Shown here one piece after another: positions 43,689-54,164 of a DNA stretch of 64,000 nt (within the stretch, counting starts at the first letter, position 1; the number at the start of each line of letters is the position of its first letter). The stretch is taken from assembly GCF_033958435.1 (NCBI RefSeq), contig NC_134147.1, positions 44,138,001-44,202,000 of the forward strand, in the 5' to 3' direction. The position numbers and the translations under genes are program-made. This stretch comes from Carettochelys insculpta. Taxonomy: Eukaryota > Chordata > Testudines > Carettochelyidae. Under the pieces are notes generated by a model. That model was not told where the DNA came from and did no database searches. It worked only from the letters and a program-made list of their open reading frames with translations.

Positions 43689-44073
43689 GGGTGCATCTAC
43701 ACTTGCATTCCTCTTTCAAAAGAGGTATGCAAATGAAGGACATTGAAAATGCAAATGAGGTGCATGTTTGCATATTTGGCACCTCATTTGCATATTCTTA
43801 TTTCAAAAGGAGAAAACCAGTGTAGACGCTGCTCTTTTGAAAGTAAACCCCCATCTTTGAAAGAATCCTTCTTCCCTTTATTTAATGGGAAGAAGGATTC
43901 TTTCGAAGATGGGGTTTACTTTCAAAAGAGCAGCGTCTACACTGGTTTTCTTCTTTCAAAATAAGAATATGCAAACGAGGTGCCAAATATGCAAATATGC
44001 ACCTCATTTGCATTTTCGATTTCCCTTATTTGTATACCTCTTTCGAAAGAGGAATGCAAGTGTAGACACACCC
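43689..44073. mobile_element. 385-bp near-palindromic MITE
   Basis: The whole element is an inverted repeat centred near 43882: left arm 43689-43877, 10-base AT loop 43878-43887, right arm 43888-44073. The ends are GGGTGCATCTACACTTGCAT and (reversed) GGGTGTGTCTACACTTGCAT. TAT flanks both sides (43686-43688 and 44074-44076), so a TA or TWA-like target is possible (mariner or Harbinger-like); the superfamily stays open. Several ATGCAAAT octamers occur in both arms. Arms remain highly similar, suggesting a younger insertion than its neighbours. Confidence 0.88.
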
Positions 44074-44275
44074 TATGTGTGTGGGGTGGGTGGAGGGGTG
44101 TTCGTAAGGTGGAAGGTGGAATCAGAGCCCAGGTTTACAGAGTGGTGTAGACATACCCAGATTTTCTAAGTCAGTCTCTCAAAACTGGGGGCCTGGGCAA
44201 CAAAATGGCAGATGAAATTCAATGTTGATAAAAGCAAAGTAATACTTATTGGAAAACTTAATCCCAATTACACAT

Positions 44276-44488
44276 TAGGGTTGTTAATGGTTAAATGGAT
44301 GAGGCTCACCAGAACAGCCCTAGTCCATGGTGGACCCAGGAGTGCTGCAGCCAGGGGGCTCCAGCATAGCTGGCGCTGTCCCTGTCCATGGCAGGGAGGG
44401 CAGGTGGCTCCCCCCCCCCATTTAACCAGTTAACCAGTAAACTTAACCTTTAACCAGTTAACTAATTAAATAGGATTTTACATCCCCA
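44276..44488. mobile_element. 213-bp hAT-like MITE in CR1, exact 8-bp TSD
   Basis: Flanked by TTACACAT at 44268-44275 and 44489-44496. Ends are TAGGGTTGTTAATGG and, reversed, TGGGGATGTAAAATCC. The right half contains 'taaccagttaaccagtaaac' repeats. Non-coding. The 8-bp TSD supports hAT. Confidence 0.9.
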
Positions 44489-45268
44489 TTACACATACAC
44501 AAGGAAGGGGGGTCTAACTCAGTCGTCACCATCCAACAAAGAGATATTGGAGTTAGTGTGGCTAGTTCTCTGAAAACATCCAGACTGTGCACAGTGGCAG
44601 TCAAAAAATGAACTGAGTGTTGAGAGTCATTTGGGAAGGGATGGACAGAAAAATCATATTGCCTCTGGCACACCCACATCTTGAACATAACCTGCAGCTC
44701 TGGTCCTCCAGCTCAGAAAAGACATTTTGAAACTGGAGAATGTTGAGAGGAGGCCAGCAAGAATGGTGAGGGGTATGGAGCCGCTCCCTATGAAGCAAGG
44801 TTAATGACTGGGAGTTTTCATCTGAGGAAAGAGACGACTAAGGAAGGATGAGACAGAGGTCTATACAGTCATGGCTGTAATGGAGAACGTAAATAAGGAA
44901 GTGTTATTTACTCCTCATAACACAAGACCAAAGGGAATTAACACACAGCCACTTTAAAGCGAGCCAAAGGAAGAATTTCCTCACACGACACACAGTCTGG
45001 GGCCGGGGGCAGCGGGGAGGGGAGATTTTTTTTTTTTCCAGAGGGTGTTAAGAAGACTGAGACTATGGCAGGGTTCTGAAAAATTAAGCTGGATACGTTT
45101 AGGGAGGATAGACCCATCAATGGCTAATAGCCAGGCTGGGCAGGGATGTAAAACCATGCTCTGCAGTATCTCTAGCCTCTGTTGCCAGAAGTTGGGAATG
45201 GGCCACAGAGAATGAATCACTTCATGAGTCCCCCTTCTGGTCTTTCCCTCTGAAGCACCTGGCATTGG

Positions 45269-45635
45269 TAGGGTGACCGTCCATCCCGGTTTCGGTGGGA
45301 CAGCCCCATGTTTGATGCTGTCCTGATTTATTTTGTCAAAGGGGCTACTTGCCCCATATTTCCCTGTGGCTGCTGCCCGCTTCCCCCAGCTCTCCTGCGA
45401 TGGTGGCGTGACTGCCCCCCACCTTCACCTGGCTGGGGGAGCTGGCAGCCAGAGCAGCAGCACAATGTTCTCCAGCTGGTGGAAGCCAGGAACTTCACTG
45501 GAAGGACGACAGCCCCCACAGGGCAGCCACTGCCTGCCTCCCAGATAGGGTGACCATCCATCCCATTTTGGCCAGGGCGGCATCATTCCCCTCGTCCCCT
45601 TGGGGTATTTGGGCAGGGGAGATATGGTCACCTTA
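45269..45635. mobile_element. Non-autonomous hAT-like element, 'TAAGGTGACC' family, copy 2
   Basis: 367 bp between GGCATTGG (45261-45268) and GACATTGC (45636-45643), a decayed 8-bp TSD (6/8) that also restores the CR1 reading across the site. Inverted ends TAGGGTGACCGTCC and (reversed) TAAGGTGACCATATC. A second start-like 'tagggtgaccatccatcccat' at 45547-45567 suggests a nested or duplicated end. Confidence 0.85.
45547..45635. repeat. Second copy of the element's end inside copy 2
   Basis: An 89-bp stretch with its own TAGGGTGACCATCC start and the shared GGTCACCTTA end, i.e. a short self-contained unit of the same family. Either a shorter element inserted into the longer one or an internal duplication. 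Confidence 0.6.
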
Positions 45636-45714
45636 GACATTGCCCACCATCGTAAGGCAGGACACTGTGCTAGACGGGCCACTGGGCTGTCCTGGTGTGT
45701 CCGTTCTGTTCCCT

Positions 45715-46637
45715 GCAGTGGGTAGTGAACTTCCCAGCGGAGCTACCCTAAAAATAACGTAGAGCAGCCTAGTCAGCTCAATACAAGCCCCAGCAGGCTG
45801 ACATGGGGCTGTAAGGAGGTGTCTGGCCTGAGTTACCCCCAACTAGGCTGCTCATTTTACTGTGCTAGCTCAACTCTGCCTGCCCATGCTGGGAAGCACG
45901 GCCCCAGCAGCAATGCCCATGTACATATCTGACTTGTTCAAGGTCATCTAGAAACTTTATAGTAGGATAGAGAATTGAGTAGTGGTTTCCTGAGGCGCAG
46001 GCTAGCTCCTTAACCACTGGAGTCGTCTTCCTTTCCAGGCTGGGTAGAATTAGACCCTCTAAAAGGTCACCCTTTGTTTGATTTTGGAACGATAAAACTC
46101 GGTCAAAACCCTTTCCTAGAATCTGAATAGTTTGCCCAAGTGCTTTCTCACTTTGGTTCCTTTTAGGACTGGAAGAGAAATTCCCACCAGAAAGGCAGCT
46201 CATGTGGTATTTCTGGTGTGGCTAGAATGGGACTTAGAAATACCAGAAGTTGCATGCAAGCAGTTTTGCAGATGCAAAGAGTCTCACTCTAATCTTGCTC
46301 TGGTTTTGCAATTTCACCAACCTCAGTGGGGTAACTCCCAATTTACATCAGCGAAGGGCAAGTTAGAATCAAGTGTAAGGCAACGTGCCTGCCCTGGCTT
46401 GTCACAGCACACTTTTGGAAGTTCACCTGCTTCTAGTTAAAACAGTAGCTAAGCAGAGGGGCGCAAGTGAAGGGGAAGTGGCAGTCTGAAGCCAAGTTTC
46501 CTGGATTTTGTAGAGATTGCCATACTCATAGGAGCAGATTCTCAGCTGGTTTGAATGCACACAGGTCTTCTGGCTTCTGGCTCTTCAGAATCCTTAACGG
46601 TGTTTTTGGTATTTCATGTCATGAGCGTCTCTGGCTC
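45715..46637. other. No gene recognised
   Basis: No coding signal. A stretch near 46230-46350 ('gtaactcccaatttacatca') resembles an old, unnamed amniote repeat. Confidence 0.45.
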
Positions 46638-46740
46638 TCATAGAGTCGTAGGGTTGGAAGAGACCTCAGAAGGTCTTCAAGTTCAACCCCCTGCTGTAAA
46701 CAGGACCAATCCCAACTAAATCATCCCAGTTAAATAATCC
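46638..46740 (-). mobile_element. CR1 LINE 3' end, short
   Basis: Plus-direction 'tcatagagtcgtagggttgg', 'aagagacctcagaaggtctt', 'caagttcaaccccctgctgt', 'aacaggaccaatcccaacta' and 'aatcatcccagttaa': the reverse complement of the CR1 3' terminus. Coding part missing. Confidence 0.85.
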
Positions 46741-46772
46741 AAGAGAGGGAACAGATCCCTTCCCCCAAGCAT

Positions 46773-46990
46773 TTTAAGTATGTCTACACTGCAGGTGGAG
46801 CCATGAGTACATGGGCAGGCGTGCCATGCTATCTTTAATCCACCTAGCGTAGGTAACAAGAGTGGGGAAGTCATGGCAGTGTGGGGTCCAGAGCATGCTG
46901 ACCACTTGAATAGCTACCAGTGTGCCTGATAGGCTTGTACTGTGGGGATTCGCCTGTGCTGAAGCCAACCTTGCCGTACCTTCACTAATC
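46773..46990. mobile_element. Possible MITE of the GTCTACACT group
   Basis: Begins 'taagtatgtctacactgcag' directly after the CR1 end. The right terminus is not clear; similarity to the group rests on this one end. Confidence 0.35.
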
Positions 46991-48311
46991 TTGTTCCCTA
47001 CGGTCCCAGGCCTCCTGGTAGTTGAACTATATCTCAAGTCTGGCAGAATGTGAGGGAACATTTCCTGCAGGTGAAACAGGGACTGCGTTTCCAAGGGAGG
47101 AAGCAGCGACTGCTCATTCACTTCAGAGATTAGAAAACTAGACCAGGCAAAACATTAGGCTTTGCGGTGGTTGGATCAAGCTTGCAATTAACAGAGAACC
47201 TGCAAGGGCGTTTTCATACATAGTTTAGCTGATTCAAACATTTTACCATGTAGCTCCCTAGTGACTTCAGTGGGTCAATATTCCTTTCAGATAGACCCAG
47301 GGAGCCAACCACATAGCTCTGCTTGTGGGCTTGGGGCCTTTGGTTACATGTTCTTCAGGGCAGGGATCCTGTCTGATTTGTCTATGAAATGCCACACCCA
47401 CTAACAGAGCCGCAGTATTAAAACAAATCAACAAACAGTAGTCTTGTCTCAGTCTCGAGTTTCCTAAACCACCATCAAGACTGGACTGGACCTAGCTTCA
47501 GACCCAATACACTTTTCTCTCAAGCAGGCTGCAGTTCCACCCCAGCCTTAACATTGCTTTGGAATTTTCTTGATGTTAAGTTGCTCTCCAGCTAGTTTGG
47601 TTTCTTTTATTCTCCTGTTGTATGTAGAGGTTTATTGCTAAGCTGCTGCAGGCATGTGGTATCTTCAGAGAAACATAAGAAAAGACATCTACAGCTGCAG
47701 TTCAGGGGTTGCCCGAGACTCCACTTATTGGCATTTTTCTGTCCATCCTGCTACTACAAGTTCTAGCAGAGCAGCAATTTTTGGCACACTTCAGAATTTG
47801 CATGAAGTTCATATTAGTTCACTGTAGTTCAACTTGTCAGCAGGTCAGTATTTCCTTCAAGCTACTTGAATCTGAGTTAGAAGATTTAGCCTAATCTACC
47901 CATTTAACCTTTTAAGGAGGCATTTTAATGGGTGTAAACTTTTGTTTTTCCCCAATATCATCACAAAAGTGGTTTGAATGTCATTCCACTGTGTAGAATA
48001 TTTCAAATCCAACTCCGTGTTTGTTTTTAGTATTATATATGTGCTAGTTACCAAACTAACTCACATCACCTAGAGGATACATGTGCACAAGTTAAAAACC
48101 CAAGCAAAGCTGGGTACATCTGCTAGTAAAATAAATATTTACAAAACCTCAGCCTTTCAAATAATTTAACAAGCCCTGACGTCACACGAATCAGGACTGG
48201 TAACTACTAGGAACAAAATCATTGTTCTGAGCCTACCAAAGGGATGATTCAACCCAAATAGGTCTCTAAATTCAGCCCAAGTAGTCCAGGGGCTTATCCT
48301 GAACTGGCTTC
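46991..48311. other. No gene recognised
   Basis: No coding signal. 'ttcttcagggcagggatcct' near 47348 recalls a SINE tail but is too short to call. Confidence 0.5.
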
Positions 48312-48516
48312 AAGTGTTCCCTGTAAGATGGGCACTTGTGTGGCCACTTATAGGAAATTCAGGTGCTCCCCAGCTGATTAGCAGAGCTCCCACAGCTAAG
48401 TTTTTTGTTTTTACTAATGGTTCACACTGGCATATGCCTTGGTGCACATAAAAATTTATTCCACGGATGGATGGAAAAAATCCGCAAATGGATGAAGAAG
48501 ATTAGAGAGAAAGTTG
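48312..48516. mobile_element. Short hAT-like MITE family M2, copy 2
   Basis: Starts 'aagtgttccctgtaagat', ends 'agattagagagaaagtt'. Internal 'caggtgctccccagctgatt', 'agcagagctcccacagctaa', 'tatgccttggtgcacataaa' as in the other two copies. Confidence 0.7.
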
Positions 48517-49419
48517 CTGGCTACCACAACCTCCCACAAATTTCTGCAGCTTGAAAGCCAGAAGCTTTTACTATTCAACTGGTCTGACAAAATCCTTTGC
48601 AGTCCCAAGCCACTGTGTTTCTCCACATTCATCCCTAGCTCACTTTACCAGTACCTAGGTCCCTGGTGCTGAAATTGCCATTGGAAAGAGGAAGTAAAAT
48701 GCCACATCATTTCTGCTCACTAGAACAGAATGTTGCTGTAGAATGAATTCCGTGGGAAGAGGCAGACCATTGGGAATGAGAAGCCAAACAATGCGATGTC
48801 TTTCTGTGCCCAAACCTACAGCTCTATATGTGACACTCAAAGTATGTAACCCGTGGGAGGCAGCCCTCCTTGAGCATTGTTTGGAATAAATGTAGAAACC
48901 CTGCTTGAATTTAAAGATTGACTTGAGCTGGTTTTTCACACACCCCAGAATTTCTTGGAGTTGGCATTTTCTGCTGCCGTAGCACTCTCCAATCTTCGGA
49001 CTGATTTTTTTATTTGGAAGGTTACAACCACATTTTAACTATGTTTAAAATAGCATGCAAATTGCATTGCCTGACACTTCCAACAAGACAGCTGTATCAA
49101 ACAGTGCTTTCACAAAGTAGGATACACACCCGAGGGCAGCCCCTCGCCAGTTGTTAACTATCAGCATTCTACTGAAGTTAATGCAAATCTAACAATTTTC
49201 ACCAGCTGCAGATCTGGCCTCTGTCATGTGCCAGGCCTGGGGGTGGGGTCTCCATATCGCATATATCAGATAGTGGTTTCCCCACACTACACCTGGTTGT
49301 GCAAGGTCAAGGAAATAGTGCGTTAGAGTAGAGGCTGGCGAAATGGGCAAAATGAACAAGCTGGTTGTATTCAGCACTGGGGAAAATTGTAAGGTGTATT
49401 AGACTTGATATCAGCTGGT
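48517..49419. other. No gene recognised
   Basis: No coding signal or named repeat. Confidence 0.5.
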
Positions 49420-49722
49420 GAGTGTACATCCTCACTACCTGGAAGATGGACCCAGTCCAGGCTGAGAGTCTGGGGTTCAATTTTGTGCACCTAGTAGGGA
49501 TGTGTGAAATCAAACTAGCAGGGTCAATGGCTGACCCCTATACTCCTCAATCTCGTGCAGAGTAAGGGAGATCAACAGGAGACGAGCGATTCTTCCCCAT
49601 TCGCCTGCCTCTGTGAGGGTGGCCGTGTAAGCTGTGAGTAGATAAGTCGAGTCTAGCAACGCAATTGCCACAGATGGATTTGTGTATCGTCATTCGACTT
49701 CAAGGTCTAGTGTAGCCCTGGT
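49420..49722. mobile_element. MITE family M1, copy 3
   Basis: Landmarks as in copies 1 and 2: 'gaagatggacccagtccagg', 'tactcctcaatctcgtgcag', 'tcgcctgcctctgtgagg', 'tgccacagatggatttgtg', right end 'aaggtctagtgtagccctgg'. About 300 bp, non-coding. Confidence 0.75.
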
Positions 49723-50149
49723 CTTGGTCTTCACTTTTCGCCCAATAGCATTAGGGCGATTCCTGGTTTATCGTAAATTGTTCGCAAATGGACGAGAATT
49801 GGCTCAGCAGTTACAGTCACCCACGCGATGACACGTGCTCTTTGCCATGTGTTCCTAGTGAGTCCCCAGATGTGCTTGGTGCTTCCCGGACACAAAGAAG
49901 AAGCCAAGGAGCTTGTGCTCCGGCTGTGGTGAGTTAGACTGGAAGGCTCCAGCCTTACACGTAGAGTGACCAAACTAGCACAGGTGCTGTGTTAGTCACG
50001 CTCAAACGTTGATAGAAATAGTGGTGTTCGTAATGTTTGCTAATTGGAGATGAGCAGTAACGCTGGATTTACTTGCCAAGTAAGGTACAATTCTACACAG
50101 CTAGAGAAATAGGCCCCTGCCCTTTAGGGTTTATGCTCATCCAGTCAGA
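49723..50149. other. No gene recognised
   Basis: No feature identified. Confidence 0.45.
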
Positions 50150-50470
50150 ATAGAAACATATCATGTGGTTTACATAGGCTCCCCAATGGGGGGAGGGGGG
50201 AAAAGGTGGCAGTTGCACAGGGCCTCAGTATTTCAAAGGGCCCTGAAGCTGCAGCCACTGCCAAAGTGGACGTCAGAGCAAAGCTTCTAGGCTGCTCAGG
50301 GTGCAGGGGAGGGAGAGAAGGAGGGCAGCACCATGATCTGAGAGGTGCTAAGGGCTGCATACCCTAGGCCACGCCCCTTCTGCCTTTGGCCCCGCCCTTT
50401 CTGGGGTGCAGAGCCGGGTTCTCCTCCCACCTTGCTCTGGGGCCAATGGTGGCTCTTGGCCTCACTGGGT
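50150..50470. repeat. GC-rich interspersed repeat, unclassified
   Basis: A short GC-rich island with 'tccccaatggggggaggggg', 'cagggcctcagtatttcaaa', 'gggccctgaagctgcag', 'gccacgccccttctgcc' and 'ttggccccgccctttctgg', all words common in reptile GC-rich repeats. No termini found. Confidence 0.35.
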
Positions 50471-51179
50471 TTATGTGACCAATCTCAACTGAGTAACAAC
50501 ATACATTTTGAAAGCTGAGGATAGAATATTTGCAGTGAACTGGTCATAACCTTCCAGTGAATAAATGAAAAAAAATCCCAAAATAAAAAATTTAATTAAA
50601 AAAAAAAGCCAAATACAATTGCACGCTCACTCTGTAACACATGCGTAGGGCAGAGGGGAGAAAGAGCATTTCCTTACGTGCTATGTCTTTCTTCCATTTT
50701 CTTTACAATAGGAGCCCTGGTATTGGAAACAATCCATGCAAAATAGTGTTAACTGCGAACAAGCTTTGTCTGGCCAAAAATGTACTGGGTCTGAGATTTT
50801 GCTTGGCTAAACTGTTCAAAAGTAAGTAGTATGTTACATAATAAAACAGCTGAATAATTAAACTTAGGTTTAAATGTTTCTTCTGCTACAAGAAACTAAA
50901 TTTTTATTGGAACTGAACTAAACATAGGTTTATATTTGCTGTCATCTCTGTGGACTCTTGTATTGCTTAATAATATAGCAATATTCATAAATTATATCAG
51001 GTTTTTCAAATGTCTGCAGTAGTGACCTAGTCTAGGGACTAATAACAACTGGCTGAGAGACGTAAAATTAAACTCAGCTGTAACATCATTGTGACTAATT
51101 TATGGTTAGTTTAGTTGTTATAAAGATACATTTAAAGGAACTAGAATGTATGCTCAGGATAAGACAGAACATTAATTTA
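50471..51179. other. No gene recognised; weak exon-like segment inside
   Basis: AT-rich, with poly-A runs at 50566-50607. An exon-like segment lies at 50712-50821. Confidence 0.45.
50712..50821 (+). other. Weak exon-like segment
   Basis: A 110-base segment preceded by 'tcttccattttctttacaatag' (pyrimidine-rich with AG) and followed by 'gtaagtag'. One frame is open throughout, about 36 codons. I do not recognise the peptide. Expected by chance at some rate in 64 kb. Confidence 0.13.
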
Positions 51180-51188
51180 GTAACGTAA

Positions 51189-51415
51189 TTATCAGAGGGT
51201 AGCTGAGTTAGTCTGTATCTTCAAAAGCAACAAGAAGTCCTGTGGCACCTTATAAACTAACAGATATTTTGTAGCATAAGCTTTCATTGGCAAAGACCCG
51301 CTTCATCAGATGCACGAGTGGGAGCGTTCCAGAGAATCTTCCTCTGGAACCCTCCCTACTCATACATCTAACAAAGGGGGTCTTTACCCACAAAAGCTTA
51401 TGCTCCAAAATAGCT
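51189..51415 (-). mobile_element. Penelope-like element as a hairpin (PLE-F)
   Basis: The left arm (51189 to about 51335) is a PLE 3' region on the minus strand including the true 3' end ('tatcagagggtagctgagtt'). The right arm (about 51343-51415) is the same region on the plus strand. They meet at a 9-bp perfect stem: GTTCCAGAG (51327-51335) and CTCTGGAAC (51343-51351), 7-base loop. The right arm ends 'gctccaaaata', at the same place as the PLE-C inverted arm. Possible TSD: GTAACGTAA (51180-51188) and GTTACGTTA (51416-51424), 7 of 9. Confidence 0.82.
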
Positions 51416-51424
51416 GTTACGTTA

Positions 51425-53507
51425 ACATGCAATTGTCACACTTCCAAAATATATTTAATGTTTTCTTGGTTTAATGCACATGACAAAACAAGAAAGAGGT
51501 AAAGCAAATTGCATAATAAAATACAATCACACAAAATCAGGAAAATACCAGAGACAAAATGATACTTTTAAATTGTTACTGTCATGGTCTGTTTCTTTTG
51601 GAGCTGGACATATGTGTTTTAAAAGTACACAATGCCTGTACTATGAAAACAAGTACAGTGTAGTATCCATCGTCCACTAGAGGAATACATACTTCTGTGA
51701 ACTTTGATCTGTGACTCTTAAAATATACTTTCCCTCACTAAAAATATTTTAACGTAAATGTAGCTTCAGAACTTCATAGAAGATTGTTTAGACTGAATAG
51801 AGATTAATGACAAGGCCCAACATTTTAGAGCTGTTATAGGCATTTTTCTTTCCTTTAGTTTTTCTTACCACACAGTGAAAGGATAAAAATGATTTTTGGG
51901 TAATTATAGGTCTGATCTTTTGGTCCCTATGCGGGGAAAACTCAGCCTGAACTCACTCTGCATCTGAGCTGAGATCATACATATCCTTTCTTAGTTCCAC
52001 CCTTTCCTTCAGCTGTGAGGACTCGAGTTTGACCTCTGTGGCACCCAGTGGGGGCTGCATCACTACCACCAAGAGCTGGCTTTAGACCTGAAACTCTGCA
52101 GTATTTGTTGAACTCCAGACAGGGCTACTGATGGTACAGATCAAAATGTATTTCCTTGAATTACTTTTCAAACTTAAGTTTATTTTTCATTTGCACAATC
52201 TGCAAAGAAAATACAAGTTTTAGTTAATTCCTGCTTTTGTTTCAGATGATTCCTGTTTCCAATTATTGCATGTTTTTCTACTCCATTTTCCTAATGATCA
52301 TGCCAAACGCGAAGGGTTACATTTGCCACCACAGTCCATCACTCATCCTTACACTCAACCTACAGAGGAAAAAAAGGAGATTAGAACAATTGCAATAACA
52401 TTGTTTCTCTTTCACCATTGTCTATATGTTATGCTAACTGTTGGAACCTCAAGCGACCCATTTTCTCTTGGAAGTGGTAATCAGCCTTTTATTTCTGTGG
52501 TTTTCACTCTTGTTCAGAATGATGGAGTTTACTGAGCTCACCACCAGGTGTTCTACAAATTGGTACATGCTTCAGATTGTCATTAATAACGTGTGTAGGA
52601 AAAGAAAATAGTCCCAGAGGTAACTGCTGAATATTTCCACTTGCTGGATGTGTTCGCCAAGGCTCTTGAGCTTCAGGAACTACGCAGGAATCATCAGGAC
52701 CACAGAAGTGCTCTCAATAATCCTTCCTCTTATCCAAGATTAGGAACAAAGGCAGGGCAGCAGGTACAGGTTTTGTAGTGGGGGTTCTCAGTGCTGCTGA
52801 ACCTAACTGGAAATCCTGTATCTAATGGAAACCACTTTAAGGCAGGGGGCACTGCAGGGCTCCTTCCTCCAGCACCTACGAGCCCAGTTTATGAGAAGAT
52901 GTCTTGCCCCCAACCTCTTCAGTTCCTCTTGTTCCTAAAATGACCATGAACACAGGGACCTTTGCTCCATGTCCAGAGAATCTTTCTTGGTTTTCACTCA
53001 GAAATCTCCCATTAGCTCTGTTCTTGTGGCTGAGACATTTTCAATAGACTTTTGGCAGCCAGCTAATCTTGGGTAGTTTCTTTGGCTTTCTGTTGCTTGG
53101 ATTTGTGGCTCATTGTTCGGTTGATGGAGGGAACATCACATTGCATACAAAAGACCTGGCGGGAAAAAGCATGTCTGAGCCATGTGTTTAGTGCCCTTCC
53201 ACTCTCCCAAAGTTGGATTCATTTACCTGCTGCCTCACAGAAAGCCACTCTGCAGGTGGTCATTTGATACACTGGCCTTTACACTGCTGGCCGGAAAAAT
53301 CATACGTGCTTCCAGGCCTTCCCTTTTCACTGAGATCCTTTCAACCAGAGGGGCTTCTAGCCCTGTGTAGGAATGGAGAGGGCCTTCATTGGCTCAGTGC
53401 CTTCATAAATGGGGCAATAAAAGCATCCATTTCAGGCTTGGAATCTTCATATGGCTCTGAGATGATGGCTCACTGTGGAAATAAGGACGCGGGCTCCATT
53501 TTCTAAG
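51425..53507. other. No gene recognised
   Basis: AT-rich, no coding signal. Confidence 0.5.
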
Positions 53508-53770
53508 GCTATGTTTACACTGTTCCCTTAACTCAAAATAAGATATGCAATTTTGAGTCAATTTCGAAAAAGGCTAGACAGTGACTAATTTCAAAATACT
53601 GTGCTATTCTCAGGCATCCTGTAACTCTCCTGCAGTGAGGGGTAGAGGGATGCCAAACAGCATGCTGAATATTTTGAAAAATGTTTTGAAATACTGGGCA
53701 CATGTCCAAGATGTGGAGTTACTATTTCAGGGTACCTCGTATCCCAAAATGGCTCTGCATAGCTCAAGTG
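53508..53770. mobile_element. MITE of the GTCTACACT group
   Basis: Begins 'ggctatgtttacactgttcc' and contains 'ttttgagtcaatttcgaaaa', 'tttgaaatactgg' and 'actatttcagggtac', the 'tttcgaaataac' words shared with the MITE at 1249. Right terminus not identified. Confidence 0.5.
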
Positions 53771-54164
53771 TTTTAGTTCCAGGGCATTCTGGCTGTTAGA
53801 TCCTGGTACTTGCTCCCATAGAGGAACCGGTTAGGGATATTTAAAGTCAAAGGAAGCCTACAGTTAAGTGCTGGTGCTGATATTTCTTTGTTTTCAGAGT
53901 CTCAGTTGAACTCAACACATGTAGAAGCCTTGGTTCCATTCTTCTCTTTGTTAAGGTTAAGGGTGGAATGCCCAGTTTCTTCACTGGGTGCCATCTTGAG
54001 AGGGAGACTCCAGAGGAGGAATAAACAACACCATGGATTCTGGAAGGGTGCGGTAGTTTGGAGAATAGCCTGTCCCTTTTAGGACTGGAGACCTGGAATT
54101 GCTCAACCCTGTAAAATTAACCCTGCCTGCCACATTAGGGTGGCATGTGGGATTTAATTAATGT
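53771..54164. other. No gene recognised
   Basis: No feature identified. Confidence 0.4.

Larger units (their letters stand above)
44190..45714 (+). mobile_element. CR1 LINE with two later insertions
   Basis: Plus-strand CR1. It starts in the reverse-transcriptase C-terminal part ('gcctgggcaacaaaatggca', 'gaaattcaatgttgataaa'), continues after the first insertion ('attggagttagtgtggctag', 'cccacatcttgaacata', 'gccagcaagaatggtgaggg', 'ggaatgggccacagagaa') and ends after the second ('ccaccatcgtaaggcaggac', 'tgtgctagacgggcc'). Frame broken by stops and indels. The copy at 175-1585 is the same family at the same coding position. Confidence 0.88.

Noticed and set aside
43689..44073. CRISPR-like or regular spaced repeats
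   Set aside because: The repetition is a palindrome, not regularly spaced direct repeats; the window is a vertebrate genome.
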